NCBI GenBank assembly: GCA_027422505.1
Contig: JAPQWV010001326.1
Span: 32,037 to 96,036 of the forward strand
Reading direction: 5' to 3'
DNA length: 64,000 bases
DNA from: Craterostigma plantagineum
Taxonomy: Eukaryota; Streptophyta; Magnoliopsida; Lamiales; Linderniaceae
This document shows, piece after piece, positions 48,111 to 60,630 of the stretch. Under the pieces are notes generated by a model that was not told where the DNA came from, made no database searches, and saw only the letters and a list, made by a program, of their open reading frames with translations. Position numbers and translations under genes: made by a program. Every line of letters begins with the position of its first letter. Position 1 is the stretch's first letter.

Positions 48111-49419
48111 ATAATGTTATTCCTCCATGTGTTTTGTTTTGTTGTTTTCCCATCATTTTAATTTATTTTATTTATATTTGTTTCGCCGTCTATTATTACT
48201 CTTTCATTTCAGCGCATGCATGCAGTGGGGCGGATCTAGTAGTTACTTATATATCCCCACCGCCGTTCCTCATAATAACAGCAGCAGCAATCAATCGATT
48301 CGACGCAATTTCAACTTCTAATTCGATCTAAAAGTAAGTTTTTGCGCCTATGAGATGTTTTTGGATTTTTGGACAAATGGCATTCATTCATTCATTTATT
48401 GTCCAATCTAAGCGCATTATTTCTGCCTAGTTTCTTGTTGTTTATTAAATATAATATAATTTTTAGCGCAATAATGTCAGTATACCCTTCCCTTTCCTCG
48501 TCCTAGTAATTAGAGCATGGCGCGAGATCTTAGGCTGCAATTAATGTCGATCGCCGAGTTCGAAGAAGTCGTCCGCCCTACCTACGGCTTGCTTTGCTGC
48601 TTGGGCATGGTGGCCCTGGGCGTGGAGGAGATTTATTTATTTATATATGCGCATAACAGAATTTTGGTCTCTGATGATTTGCAATCAACTAATTTCGATC
48701 CATTTATCTTTCTGTCAAGAAGAAAACGAAGTATGTGTGTAGCTGTGTAGATAGATCCAATGGTGGTCTACGATTATGCCGGGCGATGACGACGATGATG
48801 ATGACCCTGATTTTCTATTATGACTCTGATTATGATTTATGATAATTATTCCGACGACGATGATAATGACGACGAGAATGATCATTATTTTGTAATAATC
48901 ATTTTGACGAAAAGATTGCTCTCGTCTCCCAAGATGCAAGACATTCCTCGGCACGCTTGTCGACGACTCCCAAGTGCTCTAACCTGACAGCTTATCGCCT
49001 TACGATGGGCGCATAGGGCGTTAGTGGAGGTAATAATAATAAACATACTTTTTTTCTTCTTACCTTTAATTTTCACTGTGGCCATACTAAATAAAGAGTT
49101 CCAACTTCCAAGAAAAAAAGATTTTGTATTTACTTATTTTTGGTATAATCTACTTTTACTCAAACGCATTCATGTTTGTTTGTGTACGTCGTTCGATCGT
49201 TAGATTTTTGCAATCAAATTTTATGTATGAATTGACTTTATATCCAAATTGGGTAAAGATAAATTAGACGAGAGAAAATTGCGATTTGAGTGTTTATTTC
49301 AATTGTATTTCTGGCAAAGCAATTTTTTATTATTATATGGGGAAATTCCTTACCAGTCTAACTTTAAATTAAATACCATTCGAATTATTTCTTCCTGTTT
49401 TTTTTAGGACGAATAATAT
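48111..49419. other. Sparse sequence, no recognised gene
   Basis: Contains a 5'-leader-like stretch (48210-48330, CAG/CAT-rich) and a GAC/GAT-rich stretch (48780-48880), with AT-rich DNA elsewhere. One 77-codon frame is listed separately. Confidence 0.35.
48517..48750 (+). CDS. Hypothetical 77-residue ORF, unsupported
   Basis: A short open frame starting MARDLRLQLMSIAEFEEV with a hydrophobic middle (YGLLCCLGMVALGV). No family is recognised. An acidic, Asp-codon-rich stretch follows in other frames. There is no splice or conservation evidence in this window, so it may not be a gene. Confidence 0.2.
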   Translation: MARDLRLQLMSIAEFEEVVRPTYGLLCCLGMVALGVEEIYLFIYAHNRILVSDDLQSTNFDPFIFLSRRKRSMCVAV

Positions 49420-49737
49420 TAATCAACGGGTATCCGAGTACAAGATGCATGGCTTGAGGTGGAGGAGTTATTCCCTCCCATCAAATCCTAGAATTTTAGC
49501 CAAGTAATGAGCTACGGAATTATCCAAACGCTTAACAAACTAAAAAAAATTGCAGCAAAAGAACTCAGCACACCCAGGATGTCTCAAAGGATGCAACCCA
49601 TTTTGGTAGAGTCAGCTGAGCTTCGTTTAAGCATCTCAATAATCATCACATTGTCCCCTTCAATAACAACATTATGCCATTGTCGGGACACAGCAACAGT
49701 TATCGCCAAACGAGAAGCCATCTTGAAATGGTTCTAG
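49420..49737 (-). pseudogene. RNase H-like (RVT_3-type) fragment of a LINE, frameshifted
   Basis: Read on the minus strand: MASRLAITVAVSRQWHNVVI, then EGDNVMIIEML, DILGVLSSFAA in the same frame after a stop, and in another frame FVKRLDNSVAHYLAKI. The order and motifs (a VV.EGD acidic block, then VKR..N.VAH.LA) match the RNase H domain at the C-terminus of many plant LINE ORF2 proteins and related host proteins. At least one stop and one frameshift make it non-functional. The complete LINE at 20684-25954 lacks such a domain, so this derives from another lineage. Confidence 0.7.
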
Positions 49738-50612
49738 TTTAATACCCAAATGTTTGAAAAGAAGAAAATAGCGTTTCTCACAGATTCAGAGAAGTTTTGA
49801 GATTACCACATGTCGCTAGTATTGTGCTAACAAAATACGTTATTATACCAAGAAATAAATATATAATTCTACCAATAAACATAGTTATTATACCAACTAT
49901 TCAGCATTACTATACCAAGTATAATTCAAGAACATTATACCAACTCTAATTTCATAGTTGGAAGCCTTACCCACTCATAGCAGGTGCGCGATGCGGGGCG
50001 AACCGGATTAGTCGGGCAACCCGGATTAGTCGGGGCAACCCGGATAACGACGGATATTTGGAGAAAAACATATTTCATAGTTAAAATGGTTATCGCCTCA
50101 TCCTTTTTTTTATTTGTCTATATTATATTTCTTATGGGAAAGGCACTTATTCATTGTATTATTGTATGTGGAAAACAGCTTTGTTTACACGCCGAATAAA
50201 TGCTGGAAAATTGTCAAGGTAATCAATCGATTCTTTGTTGACGTAAATGATTATTAACAGAAACGCTGTATGTGGAAGAAACTCTATCCAAGTACGACTA
50301 ATTAGATAATTCCCTTTACTCATTTTGCGTTAGGACAAAGTCTATTATGACTTCCAATTCTTGTATAGGGGCGACATTTATACATGCATACGATAGATAT
50401 GGACATTCAGTTCAGTTGTCAAAGTGAGTTCGATTTGATATGATGAACTTCTATGCATATTCTCCACAATTGCCCCTGTGTTTATTTTTGCAGTGGCGTC
50501 GCCGTTGAAATTGTCGACGGTTTTGTAGTCACGTTTTCTTGAAATATGTCGGCGGACTTTTGAGCGGAGACCGTCGAAATGTCTCGAGTGTTTACTACTA
50601 TCTTTTCTTATG
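49738..50612. other. No recognised gene; short ggattagtcggg repeat
   Basis: Mostly AT-rich. At 50005-50045 the motif ggattagtcggg(g)caaccc occurs twice in tandem and part of a third time. The stretch near 50490-50580 has inverted gtcgacgg/ccgtcgaa-type motifs. Confidence 0.4.
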
Positions 50613-50624
50613 ATCTCGATTTTT

Positions 50625-50858
50625 TTTTTTGGTAAGGAAAAATTCATTACCACAATCAAGGTATATCACCATTTGTTTTACATCCAAGCAGCACCTACAA
50701 CCACACCACACAGCAACTCATTTTATGTATTACCCCTCAGTAGAAAAACCATTAAACTGACTAATGTGATCTACGAATTCCCTGTCTTTAGACGACTTGA
50801 GAGACTTGCAATAATATGAGGCTCTCCATCGGACTTCTTTATACACGGCCACAGCTAG
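50625..50858 (-). mobile_element. Short retroposon (5'-truncated LINE or SINE) with 12-bp target duplication
   Basis: A T run at the left end (poly(A) on the minus strand) is followed by ggtaaggaaaaattcattac, a 3'-end sequence of the kind seen in plant LINE/SINE tails. A perfect 12-bp duplication, gatctcgatttt, flanks it at 50613-50624 and 50859-50870. It has no coding capacity. Confidence 0.8.
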
Positions 50859-50909
50859 GATCTCGATTTTGTTCGAACAGAATTAGGATTAAATAAATTT
50901 CAGTACCTA

Positions 50910-51480
50910 GGGCTGCGTTTAGTAGTCCGTATAAGAATATGTCACACAATTTTATCTCAAGATTATAATCATGACTTCTGTATGAGTATATGTTCGCTTT
51001 GTAATACTAAACAACACCATATTTTATTATTATCTTGTTTACTTCCCAAAAATTTTCTCTTGGTAATATTGGTAAAAGTACAAAATTAACCTTTATACCA
51101 ACACATAGTTTATTAAAATAATTATTCTTATAAACATCGAAAAATAAGATACACGTATCATTTTGATCACCATGAAGCAAAGAATACATTGGTGTTGTTT
51201 ATTTAGTTTTATCATACAAAATTATATGAAATAACGATGATTTTATAGTTTGATGCTATGAGGGTTTTTAGTCATTTCATATAATTATCTTGGTTGGACA
51301 AATAATCTCACCCAAGCCACTCAGTTTATTTATCTTGGATGATCTATTTTATAATATCGGGCCTTTTATTTATAGCAGGCTTACAAGAAAAAATACTTTG
51401 TCAACTGAACAAGATTTTATAGGACAAAAATAACCTTATCTTGTCTTATCTCACTTTATCTCACCAACTAAACGCAGCAG
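50910..51480. mobile_element. MITE-like element with GGCTGCGTTTAG ends
   Basis: The left end gggctgcgtttag and right end ctaaacgcagcag are inverted over about 11 bases (gctgcgtttag). The interior is AT-rich with cttatctcacttt-type repeats near the right end. The ends resemble PIF/Harbinger or related MITEs, but no clear target duplication was found. Confidence 0.5.
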
Positions 51481-51608
51481 TGGTAAGTGTAACGATGTTT
51501 GTGGTAGGTTCGAGTTCCACATTTATTTATTTCTTCTTGTTTAAGATTTTTCTGAACATCCGTTCTTTTAAAACTAGTAAACACAATCGTTATTTGTCAA
51601 AAGTGTCA

Positions 51609-51610
<2 letters not shown>

Positions 51611-51655
<45 letters not shown>
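51611..51655. repeat. (TA)n microsatellite
   Basis: About 20 consecutive TA pairs in otherwise ordinary AT-rich sequence. Confidence 0.9.
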
Positions 51656-51656
<1 letters not shown>

Positions 51657-52055
51657 ATCTATTTTATTAAGGGAGAGCACCTTAGAGTAAATGTTCTTCA
51701 ATTTGGGGTGTCAATTTTATTTTATACGTAATAATTTAGTCCTTTTATTTATGATTTATTTTAATTATATCCTTACAAAATATTTTTTATTAAATTTAAT
51801 TGTGAATTATTAAGTACTAACTTTTTAAATGTAAAAGTATATATTTATGTAATGAGGCACACACATTCGACTGTGCTCTATATACTAGTATATATAGTGA
51901 AGTGTAGCACACATATTGGTGTTTCAACATGGACCAGATATGGTGTAAGGTGACACATGTCAAATTTTAATTACCCAAGTGGATAAATAAGACAAACTAT
52001 AGATAGAAGTTTTATTCGACAATACATAATACTGACGGGGTTTATTGTTCACCGC

Positions 52056-52397
52056 GTGATGGAAGATTCAACGAAGGGTGATCATCACGGAAGCAGTACA
52101 GGTGGCGGTGACGGTGGCGGTGGCGGTGACGGTGGCGGGTTTCGAGGCGGTGCTGGAGACGACGGAGGTGCTATTGAAAATGGTGGCCTTAGCAGTGGCA
52201 GCGGCGGTGGCGGCGGTGGTGGTGGAGGAGGTGGAGGAGGGGGAGACGGACATCTGAAAGGCCAAATTGCTGGTAGTTCCATCCGTCCAAATCCTACACA
52301 CCGTCGTCCATCAGTGTTTGAAATGAGAGATGATGATAGTATTACGGATATTAGGATCCATATTTTTAGAGCTTTCATAACTACGCTCTTCGACTAA
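52056..52397 (+). CDS. Hypothetical glycine-rich ORF, 113 residues
   Basis: Starts MMEDSTKGDHHGSS, then a long Gly-rich run (GGGDGGGGGDGGG and a stretch of 14 or more Gly at about residues 50-64), and ends in a non-repetitive tail (RRPSVFEMRDDDSITDIRIH, then IFRAFITTLFD). The tail being open and non-repetitive is weak evidence for a real protein. GGT/GGC-repeat DNA gives open frames on both strands by itself, and the minus strand is also open as a Pro/Ser-rich frame. No signal peptide is seen. No family is recognised. Confidence 0.35.
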   Translation: MMEDSTKGDHHGSSTGGGDGGGGGDGGGFRGGAGDDGGAIENGGLSSGSGGGGGGGGGGGGGGDGHLKGQIAGSSIRPNPTHRRPSVFEMRDDDSITDIRIHIFRAFITTLFD

Positions 52398-52617
52398 ACT
52401 GTGTAGTTTGTGTTGTAAGAATTGGGTGTGGTGTAGTGCCCCGTATATATAGTCCAACAAGTCTATTATTTTTTAACATGTGTTAATTTGTTACCACTTC
52501 AATTCAACTAGTGGTTTTAATTGCTATATAGTTGACAACTGTAGCATTTTGTATTATTGAGTAAAGAAAAAATAGTCAGCTTTGGTTGCCCGGTATGTTT
52601 TTGGTCTTCAAATAATA

Positions 52618-52854
52618 CTCCTTTTGTCGCTAAATATAAGTCGTTTAAGGTAACTGTTCACATATTAAGTAATAAACAAAATCTCTATTATACCCTTAAT
52701 TAGTTATTTTATCTTATATAATCTAATTGTTTTTATTTAAGATGAGGGGTAAAATTGTAAAAGTTCAAGCTATTTTTCTTGCAAAAAGTAAAACGACTTG
52801 TTTAAAAAATAAAAATAGAAGCCTAAAACGACTTGTATTTAGGAACAGACGGAG
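52618..52854. mobile_element. Stowaway-like MITE (Tc1/Mariner type)
   Basis: The left end ctccttttgtcgctaaatat and the right end atttaggaacagacggag are inverted, matching the well-known Stowaway consensus (CTCC.T..GT..CTAAATATAAG). It is flanked by the TA dinucleotide duplications typical of this superfamily (52616-52617 and 52855-52856). Length is 237 bp. Confidence 0.85.
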
Positions 52855-54827
52855 TATTATTTAAGGTGCTTTATTATTTTATCTTCCTTTCCAGATTTCC
52901 TGTAAGTATTTGAATTGAAACTCTTCCCGCATTATTCTTTCTTAGGTAAATGAATACATTCAGTTACAATTCTTTTCGAGTAAAAAAATTGAGAATTTTA
53001 GGTGCTTATGTATCTATCCATTTGGATATTTACTGTTCTTATTAAAAATGTAATAATGTAAGGATAGTGACAAATTTCATAGGGGAAAAGGTAAGAGCAT
53101 TGATCTCCTTGCTGATTTTAGTTATTCTATCAAGGAAAATCTACAGAAAATACCCATTTGTATAAAACTGTCACATTTGGTCTGTCATTTATTTGTTATT
53201 TGATTCCTCTATTTTTATTTTATTACTTTAATAATTTTCATATCACTTTTATATTTTTATTTATTAATACTTAAATCTCTAAACATTATTTTTCTTTTAT
53301 ATAGTTAAAAAATTCATTTATTAGACATTAAAAATAATAAATCTCAAATTTAAGGGTAACGTAAATAAAATTATATTCTAAACACACACATAGACCGTGC
53401 GAAAAAGTACCAGTAGAGTATAGATAGACACACACATATTCTTTTAATTAATACGTTAATATTCTCACTAGTCTTTTTTGCGCAGACTGTGATGTGGTCG
53501 AAATAGGTATATAAGTTGAAGAAACTAAATATTAAATAATTAAATTGTAAAATAATGCAATATCATTTCCGTAATTGTTATGGAAAATTAACAAAAACGA
53601 TAAAAGGACGACATAATACTACGTGATAAATCAATATATTTATTAGGGTATTACCTGTGACAATAAACAAATTTGTTATTTCTATGTTTTTAACTATTGA
53701 CTTTCGAGGATAAATGATCAATTTAATTTCAATTGGTGAACGTATGAAGAGTTGATGCATTATTATGTATTTAATATTGATGACTATTTAAAGCAAAAAC
53801 GATTTTAAAATAAAAGTATAAGAATAAAGGAAAAAGAAAACTTGTGATCACCATTAGTGAAATCCTTGGAAGTTGGAAGGACAAGTGAAGCTAGCGATGG
53901 ATTATGGAAAAATCAAATACGTCCTAATATTTCCATTATGCTCTCTTTAATTGACGTTATTGGATTAGGTGCTAGATTTCTCGGTTCCTGCTGATTTTTG
54001 TTGTTCCAATCGTGGTAATACTTCACTGATTTTCTTCTTCCATTTTAAATTCACCGAGTTGCGTGCTTGTGCAGTCTGTGTTGTTATAATTTGCATTGCA
54101 GTGATCGCTGCCGTTTTCTGCTGTAGATTATATCTAGGATGTCTCTATTTGCTTTGATTTCTTTAGGTAGTGTAAACTCTGTCTTTTACTAGTTTTACTG
54201 TGTGCTTTAGTAGCAGAAAGTAATGGTTTTGTTCATTTTCTCTCAATGTTTTTTCATGCTAAGAACAAGAAAGTGGAAGCGCGTAAGATATAAAGTACAA
54301 TGCGTAAAATTTTGATGTTTCACTATCTTTCTCCTAGAAATTTCCTGAATTTATTGCTAGGGGAAAATGTTACATGGTCTTCAGCTATCACAATAATATC
54401 TAATTACAGACGATAATTATGCCTGTTTCCTTTAACTGACTGATTTCTACTCGTTATCCATGATGATTTAAGTTTCCCAACTTCCTGCGCTGGTGAAGGA
54501 TATAACTATTCACAGATGTTACTTATATTTTGCATGGCTGAAAAATAAGTCAGTTGATTTATTTTTTACTTCCTCTGATAAAATTTCACATTAGTTTTTT
54601 GTAGAGGTAGAAAACACGCAGATGATGGCTATGGAATTAGTCACTAGGCAATCCATTCCATGGTTTCTTGATATTTAGTGGCTGTTCTTCGATGAACTTG
54701 GGTGTAATCTCCAACAGTTTCAATTGCAGTAAAAAAATGTGATACTTCAACATTGCTAGTAAAGCTTCAAGAATGTGACGACAATGTTGGTAAATACAAA
54801 GTCGTATTTTAATCTTGTCGCCTTTTG

Positions 54828-55310
54828 TTACCTTGTTATCCGTAGACTAGAAGCGATGTCAATTTCTTTGTAACCTCTCGATATTTCTAAGTTGCCACCT
54901 GTTTTCTTTAACTGCAATATTATTTCTTGCCATCTGATGTAGTTCTTGGTGGCTGAATCATCATGAAGCATATAGAGTAACAGAGTTCTAGTGGCATGGA
55001 TCCTAAAATTCATAACTTTCTTGTAAGGTTGATTAGTATTTAACCTTTTTGTACTGCGTTTATTGGGTGAAGCCATCATCAACTAGCATATGGTTTTATT
55101 TTTTATTTTTATTTTTATTTCATGTATAGGTTCTCTCCCAGAATTATGTAAAGCTCTCCCCTGAAGCCAAATTCTAGTTTCATGTGTATGCTCTCGTTTT
55201 GCTTTGTTATCTTCAGATTGTTCTTGATCTTGCCTCAAACTTCCCCTGAACTCGTCCGTAACTTCATAGGCATTGAGTAATAGTTTGAAGAAGAATAATT
55301 GCTTTAGATT
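54828..55310 (-). other. Open minus-strand stretch of unknown origin next to the ycf2 fragment
   Basis: One minus-strand frame stays open except for a stop near 55085. It reads NAYEVTDEFRGSLRQDQEQS, then later MMASPNKRSTKRLNTNQPYK and RIHATRTLLLYMLHD. It continues in the same frame after the stop that ends the ycf2 fragment. I do not recognise it as plastid or nuclear. It may have been inserted together with the plastid piece or be a separate captured fragment. Confidence 0.3.
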
Positions 55311-55589
55311 TTACTTCATGTGAAATCCCCTAGCATATGAAATAGTGAAAAAGTGCCTTCGTTGTTGTGGACTAAGAAGCCTTCGTATCTTAACGCACGT
55401 ATTTAATTTATTCAGAGCTATTAGAGCGGGATCCACTTTTTGGGGAATATGAGTCGAAGCAATAACAAGAATATTTCTAGTGGAACATCTTTTAGAGACA
55501 TGGTTCAAGAATAGACAGAGGGATAAGTAATTTGACTCATTGACATCCAGATCATGAATGTTTGGAATCCATATTATGCAAGGAGACAT
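55311..55589 (-). pseudogene. ycf2: Nuclear fragment of plastid ycf2 (NUPT)
   Basis: The minus-strand frame reads [59 protein letters not shown] and [18 protein letters not shown]. This is the ATPase-region segment of the plastid Ycf2 protein, an essential chloroplast protein tied to import-motor function. Relative to the plastid gene as I know it there is an in-frame loss of a few codons before RCSTRN and several substitutions (for example ARGFH for TRGFH). It ends at a stop at 55311-55313. Only about 90 codons are present, embedded in unit U5, so it is a transferred, decayed copy. Confidence 0.92.
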
Positions 55590-55606
55590 TGCTTCCTTTT
55601 CCCTGT

Positions 55607-55735
55607 TTTCATTGTATGATGTCCATTTTGTTTATTTATTCTCTGACGTGCATCTTGTTGCTATTTTTCGTTGTATGATGTCCATTTTGTTTGTCATTTA
55701 TTCTCTGATACGCATCTTGTTCCTGCTTTTCGTTT
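55607..55735. repeat. Tandem duplication of a ~62-bp segment
   Basis: gtatgatgtccattttgttt followed by a variant of atttattctctgac(g)tgcatcttgtt occurs twice in succession (from 55613 and from 55673), with small differences. Confidence 0.85.
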
Positions 55736-58700
55736 TCCTTTTTTTCTTTTCATTTTTGTTAATGCAGATTATCGACCTTTTATCTAAAATTAGGGTCAAT
55801 TTGACGGAAATTGTCGATATGAAAGATTCGGGAACAAAGTAGTATCTATTTCGACGTAACAAGTTCTGTGGAACTTGTGAATATCTTTCTGCTTACGCAT
55901 TACTTAATGCTGAATGTTTTGTCCTATGGGTACAAGTGGGCTAATCCATCTCGAGGCATCTTATTTAATCATTCTTGTCAAACAACTGCCAACTCATATT
56001 TCATTTCAAACACTCTATTCGTACGACCACTAAGCATATTCTAGCAGGAGTAGAACTTGCAATCTCCTATGGCCCTCAGGTAAAGTTTTTACCTTTCTTT
56101 TATGTATCCAATTTTTGAGTTTCATGCAAGTTGGTGTAGTTTATGACCAGGCGATAAAGACTGGTCATGGGTTGGCCAATGGAGTTGTGACGAGCGTAGT
56201 CAGTTGCTAGATGATCGCTTCTCGTTTATCTGTCACTGTAGAGGGTGTGATAAAGTCAATCTCTCAGATTGTCCACAATGGCTATCGGTCGGCTGTTTTC
56301 TTCGGCTTTTGAATGGTTCAACTATTAATCCAGTCAAGGATACAGGTCGAAAGAGTTTTCTATTCTTGCTATTATTTCGTGATTCTAGAACTACTCAACT
56401 TCTATTTTGTAAATGTACATCAAACAGTTTTTTGGATTATTTTCTTGTAAAATGCGTTATGTTTTTTGTGTGTGTTTCAGTTTGCATTAATAGAAATAAC
56501 AGTTGTTGTTGTGGCAAAATTTATGCAAATTGGGTTTATGCATGTTGTGACTAAGCAATCTGTGGTTTATTCATATTAAGTGGCCATCATTCTATGAACG
56601 TGGATATATTTCCAATAGTTTCAATTGCATCGATGGGTGTTCAACGTTTTCTTCCGAATGTGACGACTTACATTGGAATATTTATTTACGTTTTCGAGTT
56701 TCCACAAGAGGAAAACAATGATGATAAATGCAAAGTCGTGTTTTCTCTTTGTCGCGTTTTACCTTATTATCCGGTAGAAAACCTAGAAGTGATGCCAATC
56801 TCTTCATGAGCTCTTGACATTTCTAAGCAGCCGCCATCTTCATCCACAAAATTATTTTCTCTTTCTGTCACATGATTCCTTTTAGCTTTAAAGCTTTACC
56901 CAACACCTACAGTTTGAAATCACGTCTAGTTCGTTTCGTTTTCCTCTGCTAATTGAGCACTTGCGATTAAATCGGTGTTGGAAGGATTATTCCGATAATG
57001 TTTCAACCAAGTGAAAGTCAGATCCAATTGTTTTCACATATGATTCAAAAGGAGAAAGACTTTTTTGATGCTCAATCGGCAGGTTTGTAGTTAACGAGAT
57101 CTTGTATTTACACCATTTCTCAGATCTATATCCAACTCATGTATATGTCCACTCATTTGTTTTAGAGATTGATGGTCTCAGTCCGGCTGTTTTCATTGGC
57201 TTATGAATGGTTCTGCTATTAATCCAGCCAAAGGTACATTTCTAAAAAATGTTTTTATTCCTGTTATTATTTCATGATTCTAGAAGTACTCATCTTCTTT
57301 TGTTAGAAGTGACGTTTTTTCTTACATTATTGTTCTATAGATTGCATGATTAATTTGGTGTATTTTCAGTGTTGCAGTTGCGAGTTGTGTGATATGAGTC
57401 TAAAGTTTTAGGTACGCGGTTGAGCATGTATGGTGATGTTTCTTTCTGAACTCGTTTCCCATTTTCAAATATATTTCTGTGGCTGATGCTCTACTTCATA
57501 TGTATATTTTTTTGTAGTTGGCTCGGAAAAATTTTAAAGTTTCTGTAGAATTCTTTTTTTGATGACTTTCGTCATAAAATCTTATCTTTATTCTGGCAAT
57601 GTTCCATACTACTGGTTAAGCACGAGTGCATATGTTGCAATCCTTCTCTGCATCATCCTGAAACAATGTTGCTACAGACAAAGTCATATTCCTATTCCTT
57701 TTGCCAGAATCTTTTGTCGACCGGTTTGGTTAGAATTTTATGGAATCTCTTGTTAACCTTGCTGGTTAGAGTTATTAAAGCATTGTTGTGCTTGTTATTG
57801 TTTGAAATAGAACTTGCCACCTCGCGTGTCTGTGGAAGATCTTTATCGTGATAGTTCTGCATAACGTTGAGTTGATTGTTAAGATATGAGTGGTCAACTG
57901 ATTTATGTACTGCCGCTTAAATTAACCCGCAGTGGAGGCAGATGCATCGAAAGACATGAAGTTGACCAACAAATTTGCACCAGGCTTATTGGAGGAAAAT
58001 CAAGTCTGCATTTCGATCTCATGGCCCTATATCTCATGAAGCTCTTCTGCCCACGAGAAAATGGTTCAGTTGAAGCTTCTAAGTAGATATTGTTCATTCT
58101 ACAACTCGAGAATTTTTTTCTGTTGAAGCAGAGCGTTTCTTGGTAAAAGAAATCGAACTTCATTTGTTTCATACTGTTAGTTTGTATATTAGCATATGCC
58201 ATTTTTTTCCTATTTGTAAGGGACTAGCGCTGGAAATAAGGTGGGAAGTTTCCATCCCTTGATGCTCACAGCTTCTTTACCATAACTTTCCAAGAAATTG
58301 TCCAGGAGAAGCCGACTAATACTAATAGTTACTGGTATGTGTTTGTGGCGACTGCACTTTGTACCAAGTCTGCTCACTTTTTGTATTGTTTCCGTTCTTG
58401 ATTACACGCATTCAAGGGTACTTGTATCTTTATGATATGAAGAATCCACAACAATACATATGGCCATGGAGGCCATGATTACTCGTATTGAATCAGCATT
58501 TTCTTTGGTTGTGAATTCAAGACAAACTTGTGAGTATTACTTTGTTTCATGGTTGCGGATAGGTTTACGCTGTTCTTTTGAAAGGATGGTACCAAATATG
58601 TTCATTTTTCGGGAACCAGGAAAAAGTCAGTGTTAACAATAGTTCAATCAATATCAGTTATTTTCACAGGTGATTAAAAAAACTTGTTTGTTTTGGTGAT

Positions 58701-60427
58701 GCTTTGTTCAGTTCAAAATTTGTTGCTTTAACCGGTAGGTTTCTAATTAACGATGTGTTCTATAACCATGCAGTACACCGGTTATCCTATCTACATCCAA
58801 TTCATGTATATGCCATTCCTTTGATCTGATAGGCTGATGGTCTTTTAGTTGACCAGTTGAAGGTCTCAGTCTGGTTGTTTTCATTGGCTAAAGAATGGTT
58901 CAGCTATTAATCTAGTCAAAGGTACATATGTTTTTATGCCTTATTTCGTGATTATAGGAGTACCCATCTTTTTGTTCTAATTGTACATAGTTGTACATTA
59001 GATGTTTTTATTGGATTATTTTCTGAGAAAGTATGTTGTTTGTTGTAGTTTCGAGTTGTGTGAAATTTGTGAGTCTCAAATTTGTACGTATGTCGTTGAA
59101 AATGTATTGTGGGCGATGTTTGTTTGTAAATCATTCCATTCTCAAATGTCTTTTGGTGTATGATGTTTTAATGGATTTGTACATTATGTAGTTGCCTCGA
59201 GAAATTCTTGACATATGGTGAATTACTGAATTTGCATAGCCCTGATGTTTCACACATTCTATTGAGCATATATGATGATGTACTGAATTATTTTATGTCT
59301 CTTCGATTTTCTTTCCTGGGTCATTTTTTATGTTGTGGGGGAAGAAAAATGAAAATGACTGATTCTAAGCACAAATGAATATGATTTGCTAAATGATATG
59401 TCACAATCCCTTTCTGCATTATCCCGAAACAATGTCGCTACAGACAAGTTATATTCCTGTAGAGGATCTTTTTCAACATTTTTTGTTGGATTTTGATGAA
59501 ATCCTTTGGGAACATCGGTATTATTTAAAGCATCCATGTGTTTTTAATCTTTGAAATAAAAGTTGCTATTGCACACCTGTGCAAGATCATAATACTGGAG
59601 TGTTATATTTGCATACCATTGAGTCGATAGGTGGAGTGGTTAGTTGATTTTTATACACCAACAAATTTGTACCAAGCTTATAGGAGGAAGCTCATTATCT
59701 GCATTTCGATCTGTTGGCCATTCATCACATCAAGCTCATGTGCTCGCGAAAAAAATAGTCTTTTCATTGGAAACTTTTAAGGTAGGTGTCGCTCATTGTA
59801 CAACTCGAGAATTTTTTTTCCATCAGAACATAAAGCTCTAGGATTTGTACAGTCCAAGTTCCGTCCCTTCTGTGAAGATTCGTCGAAAATCTTGGAGTAT
59901 GATGTTTCTATTTCTATTTCAATGGTGATTTTTTTTAGTTTTGCTCATATACTTCTTATAATTACAACATTAATTCAATTTTCTGCTTGTTAGCCGGAGA
60001 TATTTTAAATGTTCCATCTTCTGAGCTCCGAGAACAGTTGCAGATAGTCTGTAGCAATCCGTGGTGAAGTTTCAATCGTTGTATATGGTTATTGAATCAA
60101 TAGCTACAGAGTTAGTTTCTGGGTCATTAATCGATGGTCGTAAAAAAAATGAAATTTTCATTTCTACTATGAGGAACTATACGGTGGCTGGGAGGTTTCT
60201 GTTCCTTAATGCACACAGATCCTTAGCATTAGCTTTCAGAAAAGCTGTGTGGGAGAAGCACCTTATAAGTTATTTGGTATGTGACTGTTGTCTGTCTGCT
60301 TACTTTTTTATCATGGAAACTTTGAACTCAACTATCGCTGCTCGTTTTTCCCTTTTTCCTATTGCCGAACAGTTTCTTGTTTCCGATCCATTAATTCATT
60401 CTTGATGTGTAGTTTTTTTTTTGCCAA

Positions 60428-60630
60428 TGAGGCTTGGCTCTAGTGGTCAAGCTGAGGTACTCAAAGTCTTTGGAGGGGTAGGTCACGGTTTCGAACCTCG
60501 TTGGCTACCAAATGCGTGAGTTGAACCTGTCACACATGGACTTGTCTTAGTGTAGGGTACTGGTTGGCGTGGTTTGCAGGCTAGCACGTCAGCCCTCGCA
60601 AAGGGTTCCCGGGTTTCCAAAAAAAAAAAT
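60428..60630 (+). mobile_element. tRNA-derived SINE
   Basis: Carries RNA polymerase III promoter boxes: box A tggctctagtgg (60435-60446) and box B ggtttcgaacc (60487-60497). A tRNA-unrelated body follows, then a 3' end gggttcccgggtttcc and an A run (60618-60629). The flanks tagttttt and tagttttg suggest a short target duplication. U1 lacks this sequence at the equivalent place, so it inserted into U5 after the units split. Confidence 0.8.

Noticed and set aside
52068..52378. Minus-strand Pro- or Thr/Ser-rich ORFs
   Set aside because: Shadows of the GGN repeat on the plus strand.
60061..60405. 114-residue ORF in U5
   Set aside because: The frame crosses a probable splice donor and the corresponding frames in U1, U2 and U4 contain stops, so it was treated as part of the repeat unit.
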